The position numbers and the translations under genes are program-made. Positions 34,180 to 42,976 of a stretch of 64,000 bases of DNA are shown piece by piece. This DNA is from Candidatus Eiseniibacteriota bacterium. Lineage in GTDB: Bacteria; Eisenbacteria; RBG-16-71-46. The notes beneath the pieces were generated by a model. It ran no database searches. It had not been told where the DNA came from and saw only the letters and a program-made list of their open reading frames with translations. The first letter of the stretch is position 1. Each line of letters begins with the position of its first letter. The DNA lies in NCBI GenBank assembly GCA_016710095.1, contig JADJLL010000008.1, forward strand, positions 138,505 to 202,504, given 5' to 3'.

Positions 34180-37068
34180 TTACACGCGCGCGGACGCGGA
34201 GGCGTTCGCGCGAAGATCGAGCCAGTGCACGCGGTCCGCGAAGATCTCGGGATCGCGCGTGCGCAGCTCCTGATGCCGTCCGCGGTGACACGTCACGACG
34301 AGCACCTGGTGCCCGGCGCCGAATCCCTCGACGAGCGCACGCATGGACTTCTCGAGCCGCTCGTCGTCGGAGGTCGCGAACGCGTCGTCGAGCAGCAGCG
34401 GCAGCGGCTCGGTGCCACGCGAGAGGAACTCGCTCACCGCGAGACGCACGGCGAGGTAGAGCTGGTCGCGAGCGCCGCTCGACAGCTGCAGGTGCGCCTT
34501 GCCGCGCGTGACCTGCGGGCCGCCGTCCATCTGCACGGAGAAGTCGAGGTCCTCGCCGAAGCGCAGCTGGTCCACGTGCGTGCCGAACTGCGAAAGGATC
34601 TCGCCGACGCGCGCGTTGAGGAAGTCCGCCCAGCGGCGATGCGTGTCGGTCGCGACCTTTTGGATGGTCGTGCGCGCGATCTCGACCGAGCGCTTGAACG
34701 CGCGGGCGCGAGCGACCGCCGTCGCGAGGCGCGCGATTTGCGCCTCGAGCTCGGGACGGTTCTGTGCGTGACGACGCCACGTCTCTTCGACCTCGAGCCG
34801 CAGGTCGGAGCGGCGGCGCTGCGTGCCTTCGAGGCGCGTGCGCGCCTGCTGCGCTTCGGTCTCGATCTCGCCCGCGGCGCGCGGTTCCTCGATGCGGGCG
34901 CCGGCGGCCTCGAGCTGCTCGAGCGTCGCGCGGCGCTGCTGCACCTCGACGTCCGGCAGGAGCCGTTTGCGCGCGAACGGAACCAACTCCTCGACGAGCA
35001 TGTTCCAGCGTGAACGGCTCGCGAGCCGTCCGTGCAGCTCGTCGACGTGCTCGGTCCACGAACGCTCGGGGTCGTACGCGAGCCCGGCGCTGTGCAGGAT
35101 GCGCTGCGCGCGTTCGCGCAGCCCGGCGACCGCGGCCTCGTCGACCGCGCGCTCCTTCTCGACCCACTCCCAGCTCTTGTCGAGCTCGGCGAGGCGCTGG
35201 CGCGACTGGAACGCGCGGCGCGCTTCGTACGCGACGCGCTCGAGCGTCTCGGGCGTCGGCGAGACGACCGGCAGCCCGCGCATGAGCGCGAGCGCCTGCT
35301 CGTTCACGGCGCGGCGCGTGTCTTCCGTCTGCGCGAGCATCTCCTGCGCGCGCATGAGCGGCGCGGAGTCTTCCATCATGCGCGCGTACTCGCCCCAGTG
35401 ACGCATGAGGTCGACCGAGTCGCGATAGCCCATGAGGCGCGACAGGTCGGCGAGCCCGACTTCGTTCTCGGCACGCTGCGAGCGCAGCTGGTTCAGCCGG
35501 CGCTGCGCGTCGGCGAGCTTGCGCAGCGCGACGTCGCGCTCGGCCGCCTGCGCGCGCGAGGCGATCGAGAGCAGCGCCACGCCGGTGAGCGCGACGAACG
35601 CGCCGCCGCCGAGCAGCGCGGTCCACAACGTCTGCGTGCCGTGCGTGAGGAACACCACGCCGCCGGCGATCGCGCCACCGGCGCCGAGCGCCGTGACGAT
35701 CCACGCGGGCACGCGGCGGCGATTGCGCTCGCCGTCCACCGCGCGGAGCGTCTCCGTCGCGGCGGTGCGCTCCTGTTCGAGTCCGGCGACTTCCGTCTGG
35801 AACGCGAGGTTCAGCTCGCTCTGCTGGCGCAGCAGCCGCTGATGATCGTCCGGCAGCGAGCTGAAGCGCGCGGTGAGGAACTGGATGCGCTCGGGCTCGT
35901 AGCCCTGCCCCGCGAGCTGGTCGCGCAGCTGGAACACCTGGTGCCGATGATGCGTGTCGTCGAGCGCGACCTGGCGCATCTGCGACGCGAGCGCGACGCA
36001 GCGGTTGGCCTCTTCCTCGCCGAAGCGCTCGTAGGCTTCGAGCCCGGCGAGTTCGGAGGCGATCGCTTCGCGTTCCTTGGCGAGCTCCTCGCGGCGGCGC
36101 GCTTCGAGCGTTTCGAGATTGCGCTGCGCCTCTTCGAAGCGCGCGACCGTGTCGCGCAGTTCGGATTCGGCGTTCGCGGGAAGCTGCGCGGCGGATTCGA
36201 GGCCGGCGGCCTCTTCCTCGAGCTTCTTCAGTTCGTCGAGCTGGCGGTCGTTCGCTTCGAGCTCGCGTCGCAGCGACGCGGCGATCGCGGACTGGCGCTC
36301 GGCGTCGAGCCGGCGCAGCGACTGCTTGAGTTCTTCTTCCTGCTCGGCGAGGTGCGCGAGCTGCTCGAGCGGCACCTGCACGAGCGACACCTGGTGATCG
36401 AGCTCGTGCAGTTCGCCTTCGGACAGCTGGCGCTTCGCTTCGAGCTTGTCGATCGCGTTGTCCACCGTGCCCGTGAACTCGAGCTCCGGCGCGTTGTAGC
36501 GGCGCAGCGCCTCTTCGAGCACGCGCAGCGCTTCGGACGCGTTCGTGTCGCCGATGTGCGTGTCGGCCGCGTTCTCGAGCCGCGCGCGCAGCGTGGACGA
36601 GCGGCGCGCCTTCTCGTCGCCGGGCACGACGTTGTCCAGGTCGCCCTGGCGCACCAGCGCGCACTTCTCGAACTCGGCCATGTCGAGGCCCAGCAGGATC
36701 TGGCCGATCGAGCCGTCTTCGCGGCCCGTGACGAACTCCGACGTGACCTCCCGGCCCGCGCCGTCGAACACCGTCACCGTGCCGCGCTCGAAGTCGCGCG
36801 CGATGCGCAGGCGGCGGCCCGTCACTTCGACTTCGAGTTCGACGCGGAACTCGCCGCCCTGCCACGGACGCCAGCGGTCGAGCGGCGTCAGCACGCGGTG
36901 CGTGCGGCGATCGTCCTCGAGACCGTAGAGCGCCGAGACGATGGCCGCGAGCAGCGAGGACTTGCCGCGCTCGTTGTCGTCCACGACGAGGTTCACCTTG
37001 TTCGGCGCGAACGTCCATTCGCCGCGCAGCGGACCGAAGCCCTTCACCTCGAGCTTGAGCAGCTTCAT
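34180..37068 (-). CDS. SbcC/YhaN-like SMC-type ATPase
   Basis: Long coiled-coil ATPase (962 residues) that pairs with the adjoining metallophosphatase, in the manner of SbcC-SbcD or Bacillus YhaN-YhaO, acting on DNA ends. The N-terminus has GPLRGEWTFAPNKVNLVVDD and then NERGKSSLLAAIVSALYG as the P-loop. Two coiled-coil arms flank a hydrophobic insert (about residues 475-520, IVTALGAGGAIAGGVVFLTH and AFVALTGVALLSIASRA), which could be membrane segments as in YhaN proteins. The C-terminus has the signature HLQLSSGARDQLYLAVRLAV and Walker B LPLLLDDAFATSDDERL. The first P-loop glycine is replaced by aspartate (DDNERGKSS). Start overlaps the upstream gene by four bases. Confidence 0.88.
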   Translation of the reverse strand: MKLLKLEVKGFGPLRGEWTFAPNKVNLVVDDNERGKSSLLAAIVSALYGLEDDRRTHRVLTPLDRWRPWQGGEFRVELEVEVTGRRLRIARDFERGTVTVFDGAGREVTSEFVTGREDGSIGQILLGLDMAEFEKCALVRQGDLDNVVPGDEKARRSSTLRARLENAADTHIGDTNASEALRVLEEALRRYNAPELEFTGTVDNAIDKLEAKRQLSEGELHELDHQVSLVQVPLEQLAHLAEQEEELKQSLRRLDAERQSAIAASLRRELEANDRQLDELKKLEEEAAGLESAAQLPANAESELRDTVARFEEAQRNLETLEARRREELAKEREAIASELAGLEAYERFGEEEANRCVALASQMRQVALDDTHHRHQVFQLRDQLAGQGYEPERIQFLTARFSSLPDDHQRLLRQQSELNLAFQTEVAGLEQERTAATETLRAVDGERNRRRVPAWIVTALGAGGAIAGGVVFLTHGTQTLWTALLGGGAFVALTGVALLSIASRAQAAERDVALRKLADAQRRLNQLRSQRAENEVGLADLSRLMGYRDSVDLMRHWGEYARMMEDSAPLMRAQEMLAQTEDTRRAVNEQALALMRGLPVVSPTPETLERVAYEARRAFQSRQRLAELDKSWEWVEKERAVDEAAVAGLRERAQRILHSAGLAYDPERSWTEHVDELHGRLASRSRWNMLVEELVPFARKRLLPDVEVQQRRATLEQLEAAGARIEEPRAAGEIETEAQQARTRLEGTQRRRSDLRLEVEETWRRHAQNRPELEAQIARLATAVARARAFKRSVEIARTTIQKVATDTHRRWADFLNARVGEILSQFGTHVDQLRFGEDLDFSVQMDGGPQVTRGKAHLQLSSGARDQLYLAVRLAVSEFLSRGTEPLPLLLDDAFATSDDERLEKSMRALVEGFGAGHQVLVVTCHRGRHQELRTRDPEIFADRVHWLDLRANASASARV

Positions 37069-38306
37069 CCCGCCACCTCTTCCCACGCCGGCGAGACTTC
37101 GCGCAGCTTGAATGCGTCGAGCCCGTGATAGAGCGCGCGTTCGAGTTCGGCGCGCACGGCCGGGTCGGTGGCGGCGTCCATCTGCGTGAGCAGTTCGCGC
37201 GCGAAGCGCTCTTCGGTCGTCTTGCCTTCGCCTTCGCGGTAGCGCGACAGCTCGTAGTCGGGGCGCAGCGCGCTCGCGTCCCACCGCAGGTGGAACACGC
37301 GGGTGCGCAGGTCGGAGCCCGGTCCGCTCCAGCGCACGCCGGCCGGGAGCCGGCCGGTGAGCGTGACGGACGCGAAATCCATTTCGCCCGCGCCGGCGAC
37401 GTCGAGCGCCTTGAGGATGCGGCGGTCGATCTGGTCGGCGCTCGCGGCGCCGTTGACGTCGGTCGTGACCGCGCAGACGCGGCGTCGATCGAGTTCGACC
37501 GGTTCGACTTCGACGAACGGCAGGCGGTGTCCGTACTCGATGCGCACTTCGACCGCGCCGTGCGAGCCCGCTTCGGTGTAATCGAGGGCGACGGCGGAGC
37601 CCGCGTACGCGAGCCGCGCGCCCGCCGACTTCACCCCTTCGGTGAGCGGCTGCTCGATGCGCGAGAGCGTGTGGTAGTGGCCGACCGCGTGGTAGACGAA
37701 CGGCGAGGCGGCGACTTCGGCGTCGGAGAACGGCGCCGTCATCTTCTGCGCGGGCGGGCACTGTCCTTCGCGCGAGCCGTGGAAGAGCGCGATCTCGAAG
37801 CCCATCGGGTCGGTACCCGTGATCGGCGCGAGCAGGTGTGAGGCGAGCGGTCGGTCGGTGTTTTCGACGCCCGACGTGAAGCAGCGTCCCCACACGCGCA
37901 CGCCCGGGAGTCGCGTCACCGGCCGGCTGGACCATTCGGCCGAGTCGAACACGTGCACGTGTTCCGGATACGTGATCCCGCGCGCCTGCAGGAGTCGCGC
38001 ATTCCATGCCGCGTTGTCGGACGACGCCGGATCATGATTGCCCGGCGCGATGAACACCGGAGGGCAGCCACTCACCGCGAATACTTTGATCGCGAACGTG
38101 AGGAGGGCCGCGTCGACCTGCGTGGAGTCGAACACGTCGCCCGGCACGAGGATACCGTGGACGCCACGTTCGATCGCCTGGGAGACACACAGTTCGAGGG
38201 CGCGTTGCTGGTCACGCCGACGTTCTTCGCGCCGATCCGCGGGCAGCCATGCAAACGGCCGACCGAGGTGGAGATCCGAGACTTGCAGGAACCGGGCGAG
38301 AGCCAT
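37065..38306 (-). CDS. SbcD/YhaO-like metallophosphatase nuclease
   Basis: Calcineurin-type DNA exonuclease subunit, 413 residues. All Mre11/SbcD motifs are present in order: FLQVSDLHLGRPF (DxH), GILVPGDVFDSTQ (GD), VFIAPGNHDPASSD (GNHD), EIALFHGSREG (H) and YHAVGHYHTLSRI (GHxH). The C-terminal 180 residues form a capping domain (DFASVTLTGRLPAGVRWSGP). It is probably the cytoplasmic partner of the coiled-coil ATPase encoded immediately downstream, which it overlaps. Size is nearer YhaO than E. coli SbcD. Confidence 0.9.
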   Translation of the reverse strand: MALARFLQVSDLHLGRPFAWLPADRREERRRDQQRALELCVSQAIERGVHGILVPGDVFDSTQVDAALLTFAIKVFAVSGCPPVFIAPGNHDPASSDNAAWNARLLQARGITYPEHVHVFDSAEWSSRPVTRLPGVRVWGRCFTSGVENTDRPLASHLLAPITGTDPMGFEIALFHGSREGQCPPAQKMTAPFSDAEVAASPFVYHAVGHYHTLSRIEQPLTEGVKSAGARLAYAGSAVALDYTEAGSHGAVEVRIEYGHRLPFVEVEPVELDRRRVCAVTTDVNGAASADQIDRRILKALDVAGAGEMDFASVTLTGRLPAGVRWSGPGSDLRTRVFHLRWDASALRPDYELSRYREGEGKTTEERFARELLTQMDAATDPAVRAELERALYHGLDAFKLREVSPAWEEVAG

Positions 38307-38474
38307 TTCGGCGTGCGTCCTTGCGCTGGGGAAGGCCTTCCGAGGCGTTCAATTGAGCCACCCGCAAGTTAGCCCCCGGCCGCAGACGCCGCAAGCCCAG
38401 CCGCAGCGTCGGCGACGTCCACTTCAGAAGAACCGCATTGAAGGTTCAAGACCACGAACCCCGAGCAGGACACC

Positions 38475-38570
38475 GAGCCGCACCCGGAGGATCAGGGGGC
38501 AGTGGGACTCATCTGGGCGGTCGAGTCTCGATCGTGCCTCGATCGAGCCGCGCCCGGAGGATCAGGGGGC
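38475..38570. repeat. 26-bp direct repeat, two copies 70 bp apart
   Basis: 38475-38500 and 38545-38570 share 25 of 26 bases (GAGCCGCACCCGGAGGATCA then GGGGGC; the second has G for A). Similarity continues downstream (GTGGGACTC and GCGGGACTC). This is part of a 486-base gene-free interval, 38307-38792, between the nuclease gene and the CHAT gene. Open frames crossing it are repeats without protein character. Confidence 0.8.
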
Positions 38571-38679
38571 CTGCAGCGGGACTCTGAGGCATGCGGAGCC
38601 GAGGAGGGCGGGAGCATGACTCAGCGTCAGTGAGGCGGAGCAGGATGCGGAGCCGAGCGGCCGCGAAAGGCCCCCTGAG

Positions 38680-38769
38680 CCGCAGGGTGAGGCGATGCAG
38701 CAGGAAGAGATCCGCAGGGTGAGGCAATGCAGCAGGAAGAGATCCGCAGGGTGAGGCGATGCAGCAGGG
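38680..38769. repeat. 32-bp tandem repeat, about 2.8 copies
   Basis: Unit CCGCAGGGTGAGGCGATGCA then GCAGGAAGAGAT at 38680-38711 and 38712-38743 (one difference), with a third copy from 38744 diverging after GCAGCAGG. Degenerate relatives (TGAGGC...GCGGAGCCGAG) occur at 38584-38660. The array ends about 25 bases from the CHAT gene stop, on its downstream side. Confidence 0.85.
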
Positions 38770-38792
38770 ACAGCGCCGCAAGGAACCGAACC

Positions 38793-41306
38793 TCAATCCC
38801 CCAATGCCACGAACGCCCCCCACAACTTCGGATCCGCCCCCCGCCCATTCGTCCGCAACCACGACAGCACGCGCCTCGAAGCCGACTTCACCGCCGCCGC
38901 CGTCGCTTCCCCTCGACCGAAGTGCGCCTCGTATAGCGCCTGCATCCAGATCCGGCTCGCGTCGTCGTCCACCGGCAGCAAGCTCATCACGAGCGTCCGA
39001 ACTCCCGCCTGATGCGCCGCGCGCGGCAGCCCGTAGACACCCTCCCAGGTCTGCACCTGTCCCAGCCCGCTCTCGCAGCCCGAGAGCACCAGCCATTCGA
39101 CGCCGTCGAGCCGCATGCCCGCCAGCTCTTCCGCCGTCAGCAGACCGTCCTCCTGCCCGGGGCCCGCGTCGCGCCAGCGGTTCGCGCCCGCGAGCGCGAT
39201 GCCCGAGAACACGAGCGGATTGCGCGCGAGCACGTCCGCGGCCGCCGAGCCGTTCGCGCAGCTCTCGCCGAGGAAGAACGCGTGCGTCGCCAAGTGCACC
39301 ACGCGGCGGCCCGGGGCGTCGCGCTTGAACGCCGCCTCGCCCGCCGAAGCGCCGCTGTAGAGCGTCACGCGCGAGGTGTCGCGCGCGAAGCGCCGGCCCA
39401 GCGCGGCGACCGCGCGAGCCTCTCCCGAGGACGCCGGCAGCGGCTCGAAGCGCTCCTCGAGGAACGAGCGGCACGACGGCAGCAAGCTGCGCGTGACCGG
39501 GCGAGCGGCCGCGAGCTGGGATTCCGGCGTGTCGCCGTAGTCCATGCCGCCCAGCGCGAGCACGCCCTCGCCCGTCGCGCGCGCCGGCAGGAACAGGTCG
39601 CGCTCGCTCGCGATCCGGTGCAGCACGAACGGCTCGTCGATCAGCCAGCCGTCGCGCCCGGTGGGCAACGTGTACCAGTTGAGCTTCTGCAGTTCGCCGT
39701 CCGGCACGACGTACACCTGCGTGCGGCCGCGAAGCAGCGGCGCGATCGGGTCCCACATCAGTCCGCGCAGCTTCTGCCCCGCCGCGCGGGCCACGGGCGA
39801 ATCGCCGCCCGCGAGCAACGCCTTGCGATACGCCGCGACCGCCGCGTCGAGCGTCTCGGCCGGCGCCAGCTCGACCACGTCCGGCGCGCTCTCGCCGCCG
39901 CGCAGCACGAACGCCGCGTAGGTGTCGCGCGCGATCCAGCCGAGCAGTTTGGAGTCCCTGCGATCGTAGAGCGCGAACCGCGAGTAGCTCACGAGCACGC
40001 CCTCGGCGCCGATGCGCGCCGAGGCGCCCGCCACCGTGATCGAATCGCCCGCATACGCGCCGGCCGCCGAGCCGACCTCGCGATGACGCAGCACCGTGCG
40101 CAGGCTGTCCCGGCGCGCCGCCTGCTCGCGCGTGTCCGGGGCGCGCAGCGCGGCGAGCACCTGCGTGGCGAGTTCCCGCCGCAGCGTCGCGACCTCGCGA
40201 GCCTCGGCCGAAGTGTCGGACTGCGCGCTCACGCGGGCACGCACGCGCGCGAGCATGGACTCGAGCACGAGCCCGCGGCTCTCGGCCGTCATCTCCCATG
40301 CGCCCGCGCGGCGCTCCGCGCTCGGCGTGTGCGGACGCACCGCCAGCGTCGTCACGAGCCCGAACACGTTCCGCCGATTGGAAGCGAAGCGCAGCGCGTC
40401 CGCGTCGGGCAGCCACGGCGCGGTCTCCTCGATGACCTGGCGGCGCAGGCGGCCGGACTCGCGACCGATCGCGTACGCCGCGGCGTCCTGCCCGCGCCAG
40501 TATTCGAACAGACCGACGCTCTCGCGGATGATCGTGACGTCCTCACGCTCGCCGCTGTCGTTCCGCTCGTACGGCCGGAGCGCGCGCCCGTACCAAAGCT
40601 CGGCGCTCGCCGTGTCGCCCAACGCGCGCGAAAGACGTGCGCAGAGGAAGGCGGGAAAGCTGCACAAGCGGAAGTCGTCACCGTTGTGGTCGGCGTAGTC
40701 CTTCCAGACCGCGATGCCTTCCTGTCGCGCTCCCCGCAGATCGCCGGTTTCGCCGAGCGACTGCGCGAGGTTGATCCGCAGCACGTTCGGATCGTTCACG
40801 AACGTGGTCGGCAGCTTCGCCGAAAGTTCGACGGCGCGACGCCAGCACGCGAGGCCGCGCCGGACACCCGCGGTGTCGCGCGGGGTGAAGCACATGTTGC
40901 CGAGGTCGATCCACGAGTTCACTTCGCGAATGCTGCCCTCGCCGTTCCAGCGTTGCGCGATCGCGAGCGCCTGTTCGAGCACTTCCCGGCCGTGCGCCCA
41001 GCGCGCGAGGAAGTAGTCGATGCGCCCGTTGAAGTAGAACAGGCTCCACGCTCCGGCGAGACCGTCCATGCCGCGCACGCGGAGCGCCGTGCGCACGCTG
41101 TCGAACTTCTCGGCGGCCGCGGGCAGGCGAGCGGGATCGCGCAGACTGGCGACCGAGCGGCCGAGCGTGAACAGCGAACGCTCGTCGAGCAGCCCGACCG
41201 CCGCTTCCGCGCGCGCCGCGGCTTCGAACTTGTGCCGTTCGCCGAGCGGCGCGTCCGTGAACGCCTCGAGCGTGCCCTGCAGCACCAGCGACTGCGCGGC
41301 CTCGAC
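38793..41306 (-). CDS. CHAT-domain protease, C-terminal part (frameshifted gene)
   Basis: This part continues the reading frame of the gene starting at 42027 after a one-base shift at 41306-41307. It holds TPR-like helices (EREDVTIIRESVGLFEYWRG) and a long linker, then a C-terminal CHAT (caspase-like) domain of about 400 residues. Both catalytic residues are present: histidine in RRVVHLATHAFFLGES and cysteine in EWLVLSGCESGLGQVQTWEG. Other CHAT marks are YVVPDGELQKLNWYTLP and GVYGLPRAAHQAGVRTLVMS. CHAT proteases cut specific protein targets in conflict and cell-death systems. The intact gene would encode about 1078 residues. It is the last gene of a sigma / zinc-finger membrane protein / CHAT run. 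Confidence 0.88.
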   Translation of the reverse strand, partial: VEAAQSLVLQGTLEAFTDAPLGERHKFEAAARAEAAVGLLDERSLFTLGRSVASLRDPARLPAAAEKFDSVRTALRVRGMDGLAGAWSLFYFNGRIDYFLARWAHGREVLEQALAIAQRWNGEGSIREVNSWIDLGNMCFTPRDTAGVRRGLACWRRAVELSAKLPTTFVNDPNVLRINLAQSLGETGDLRGARQEGIAVWKDYADHNGDDFRLCSFPAFLCARLSRALGDTASAELWYGRALRPYERNDSGEREDVTIIRESVGLFEYWRGQDAAAYAIGRESGRLRRQVIEETAPWLPDADALRFASNRRNVFGLVTTLAVRPHTPSAERRAGAWEMTAESRGLVLESMLARVRARVSAQSDTSAEAREVATLRRELATQVLAALRAPDTREQAARRDSLRTVLRHREVGSAAGAYAGDSITVAGASARIGAEGVLVSYSRFALYDRRDSKLLGWIARDTYAAFVLRGGESAPDVVELAPAETLDAAVAAYRKALLAGGDSPVARAAGQKLRGLMWDPIAPLLRGRTQVYVVPDGELQKLNWYTLPTGRDGWLIDEPFVLHRIASERDLFLPARATGEGVLALGGMDYGDTPESQLAAARPVTRSLLPSCRSFLEERFEPLPASSGEARAVAALGRRFARDTSRVTLYSGASAGEAAFKRDAPGRRVVHLATHAFFLGESCANGSAAADVLARNPLVFSGIALAGANRWRDAGPGQEDGLLTAEELAGMRLDGVEWLVLSGCESGLGQVQTWEGVYGLPRAAHQAGVRTLVMSLLPVDDDASRIWMQALYEAHFGRGEATAAAVKSASRRVLSWLRTNGRGADPKLWGAFVALGD

Positions 41307-42027
41307 CTTCCTGGCGCGGCGTGGCGACTTCGGCGGCCTTCACCGACGCCGCGAACTGGCGGATCGCCTCGGGCATCTTGGCTTCGGACCACGCGAGCAC
41401 CCCCGCGAGCCGCATCTGCCGATGGCGCAGCGGCGCGGCCGCGTCACCGATCGCGCGGGCGATCGAGTCGGCGCGGGCCAGCTCGACGCGCGGCTCCTCG
41501 AGTCCTTCGACCACCGTCGCTTCGACGAGCGCGAGCTGCGCTTCGTAGCGCAGCAGCGGCTCGCGCACACCCGCGGCGTCCATGCGCGCGATCGCGGCGC
41601 GCAGCGACCTGGCCGAGGTGCGCCAAGCGCCGAGCCGGAACTCGATGCGCGCCGCGGCGACGTCCGCGCGCGCGCGCGTGAGCGCGTCGGCGTGCGCGGC
41701 TTCGAGCGCGGCGCGCACGCGTGCCGGGCGCCACGTCCACGTGGTGTCGCACATGCCCGGCGCTTCGACGCGCGCGAGCAGCCGCGCGTACTCGAGCTCC
41801 GTGCCGGCGCTCGTGACCGGAGCGTCGGGAGCCGAAGGCGCCGGCGTTCCGGCAAGCACGCTCTCGGCGGCGGCGAAGTTCCGCGCGCTCACGAGGCCCA
41901 GCGCCGTCGCGGCGGCGCCGGAGGGCGCGAAACGCGCCGCGTTCGCAGGCGTGGGGCCCGCGAACGCGGCGAAGCTGGCGATCAGGAGCGCAGTGAGGGA
42001 AGCGACTCGACGGCCGGTCGGGGGCAT
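41307..42027 (-). CDS. CHAT-domain protease, N-terminal part (signal peptide, helical repeats)
   Basis: The start ATG at 42027 is preceded by GAGAGG and followed by a signal-peptide-like leader (VASLTALLIASFAAFAGPTP, then ANAARF). Alanine-rich TPR-like helices follow (RARADVAAARIEFRLGAWRT, LLRYEAQLALVEATVVEGLE). The sense frame reads ASVKAAEVATPRQE and, if one G of the GG at 41306-41307 is removed, continues VEAAQSLVLQGTLEAF in the downstream frame. Without that correction the frame runs into arginine/glycine-rich nonsense. The leader implies that the protease acts in the periplasm or at the surface, which is unusual for CHAT proteins. Confidence 0.8.
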
Positions 42028-42061
42028 CCGTGCCTCTCGGAAAGAAGTTCGGGGCCTGGCT

Positions 42062-42976
42062 TCAGTGCTGCTTCGAGACTTCGAGTGCGTACTCGCGTGA
42101 TTCCGCGCCGGTGGTTTCGTCGATCCAGGCGACGCGCAGCACGAGCGTACCCGCACGCAAGCGTTCGGCGGGAATCCGGATACCCGCCGGGGCAAGGGCG
42201 CTCGCCGCCGGCATCTCGTCGCGCCAGAGCACGCCACCGTTCGCGTCGCGCAGCTCGGTCACGACCTTGGTCGAGCCGTCGAGGAAGAGCGCTGGCAATG
42301 TGAAGGGCACGATCGTCGCGCCGCTCGGTAGGTCGACACGGGCGGCCTTCGTGCTGCCCTGGGCGCCGCGAAGCGCGCCGTCGAGCGAGACCGGGGCCAT
42401 CGCGACCGCGACCGGTTCCGCGGAAGGCGCCTGTGCGATCGGCGCGCGCGGCGCGCCGGCGGGCGGCGTGACGGACTCGGAGGGCTGCCGCACCTCCGGC
42501 TGCACGGCGACACCCGACTCCGGCGCGCGCGGCGGATTCATGAAGACGAAGACGAGCAGGACCGCGGCAAGTCCGCCCGCGAACGCCCACACGAGCCCCG
42601 CGTTGTGGTTCGCCGGAGCCGGCGCGCCCTCGCGCGCGGGCGCCGCATTCGCGGCGGCGTGCCCGCCGAGCACGCGCGCGTCCTCGCGGCACTCCTCGCA
42701 GCGCTCGAGATGACGTTCCACGAGCGCGCGATCGGACGCGGCGAGCGATTCGGGCTTCGAGGCCCACGCCGACAACAGCCGCACGGTGGCGTGTCCCGAG
42801 CCGTCCCACCAATCGGTACGGCGCGCACGCGCCTGCGCGAGCAACGTTCCGCAGGCGCCGCACTCGCGCGCGTGCGCCTCGATCAGCGCGCACTGCTGTT
42901 CGTCGAGAACGTCGAGCAGGTAGTCGCTCAGGAGCGCGGGAAAGCGCGCATGCTGGTCGCGATAGGATTCGTTCAT
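42062..42976 (-). CDS. Membrane anti-sigma-like protein with two zinc-finger motifs
   Basis: A 304-residue single-pass protein. The cytoplasmic N-terminus has two HxxxCxxC motifs: AHARECGACGTLL (about residue 36) and ERHLERCEECREDARVL (about 88). One TM follows (AGLVWAFAGGLAAVLLVFVF, about 126-146). The C-terminal 150 residues, outside, start proline-rich and end in a beta-sandwich-like segment (KVVTELRDANGGVLWRDEMP, LRAGTLVLRVAWIDETTG). This is the plan of an anti-sigma factor with an external sensor. It overlaps the sigma gene by four bases and precedes the CHAT gene by 34 bases. Confidence 0.82.
   Translation of the reverse strand: MNESYRDQHARFPALLSDYLLDVLDEQQCALIEAHARECGACGTLLAQARARRTDWWDGSGHATVRLLSAWASKPESLAASDRALVERHLERCEECREDARVLGGHAAANAAPAREGAPAPANHNAGLVWAFAGGLAAVLLVFVFMNPPRAPESGVAVQPEVRQPSESVTPPAGAPRAPIAQAPSAEPVAVAMAPVSLDGALRGAQGSTKAARVDLPSGATIVPFTLPALFLDGSTKVVTELRDANGGVLWRDEMPAASALAPAGIRIPAERLRAGTLVLRVAWIDETTGAESREYALEVSKQH

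Noticed and set aside
38680..38769. Possible CRISPR array
   Set aside because: The 32-bp units are directly adjacent without spacers, there are fewer than three full copies, and no cas genes are in the window. It is a tandem repeat.
40678..42027. The CHAT N-terminal frame continued to its in-frame stop at 40678
   Set aside because: After about 41307 the translation is Arg/Gly/His-rich and loses helical-repeat character, while the other frame continues the repeat pattern.
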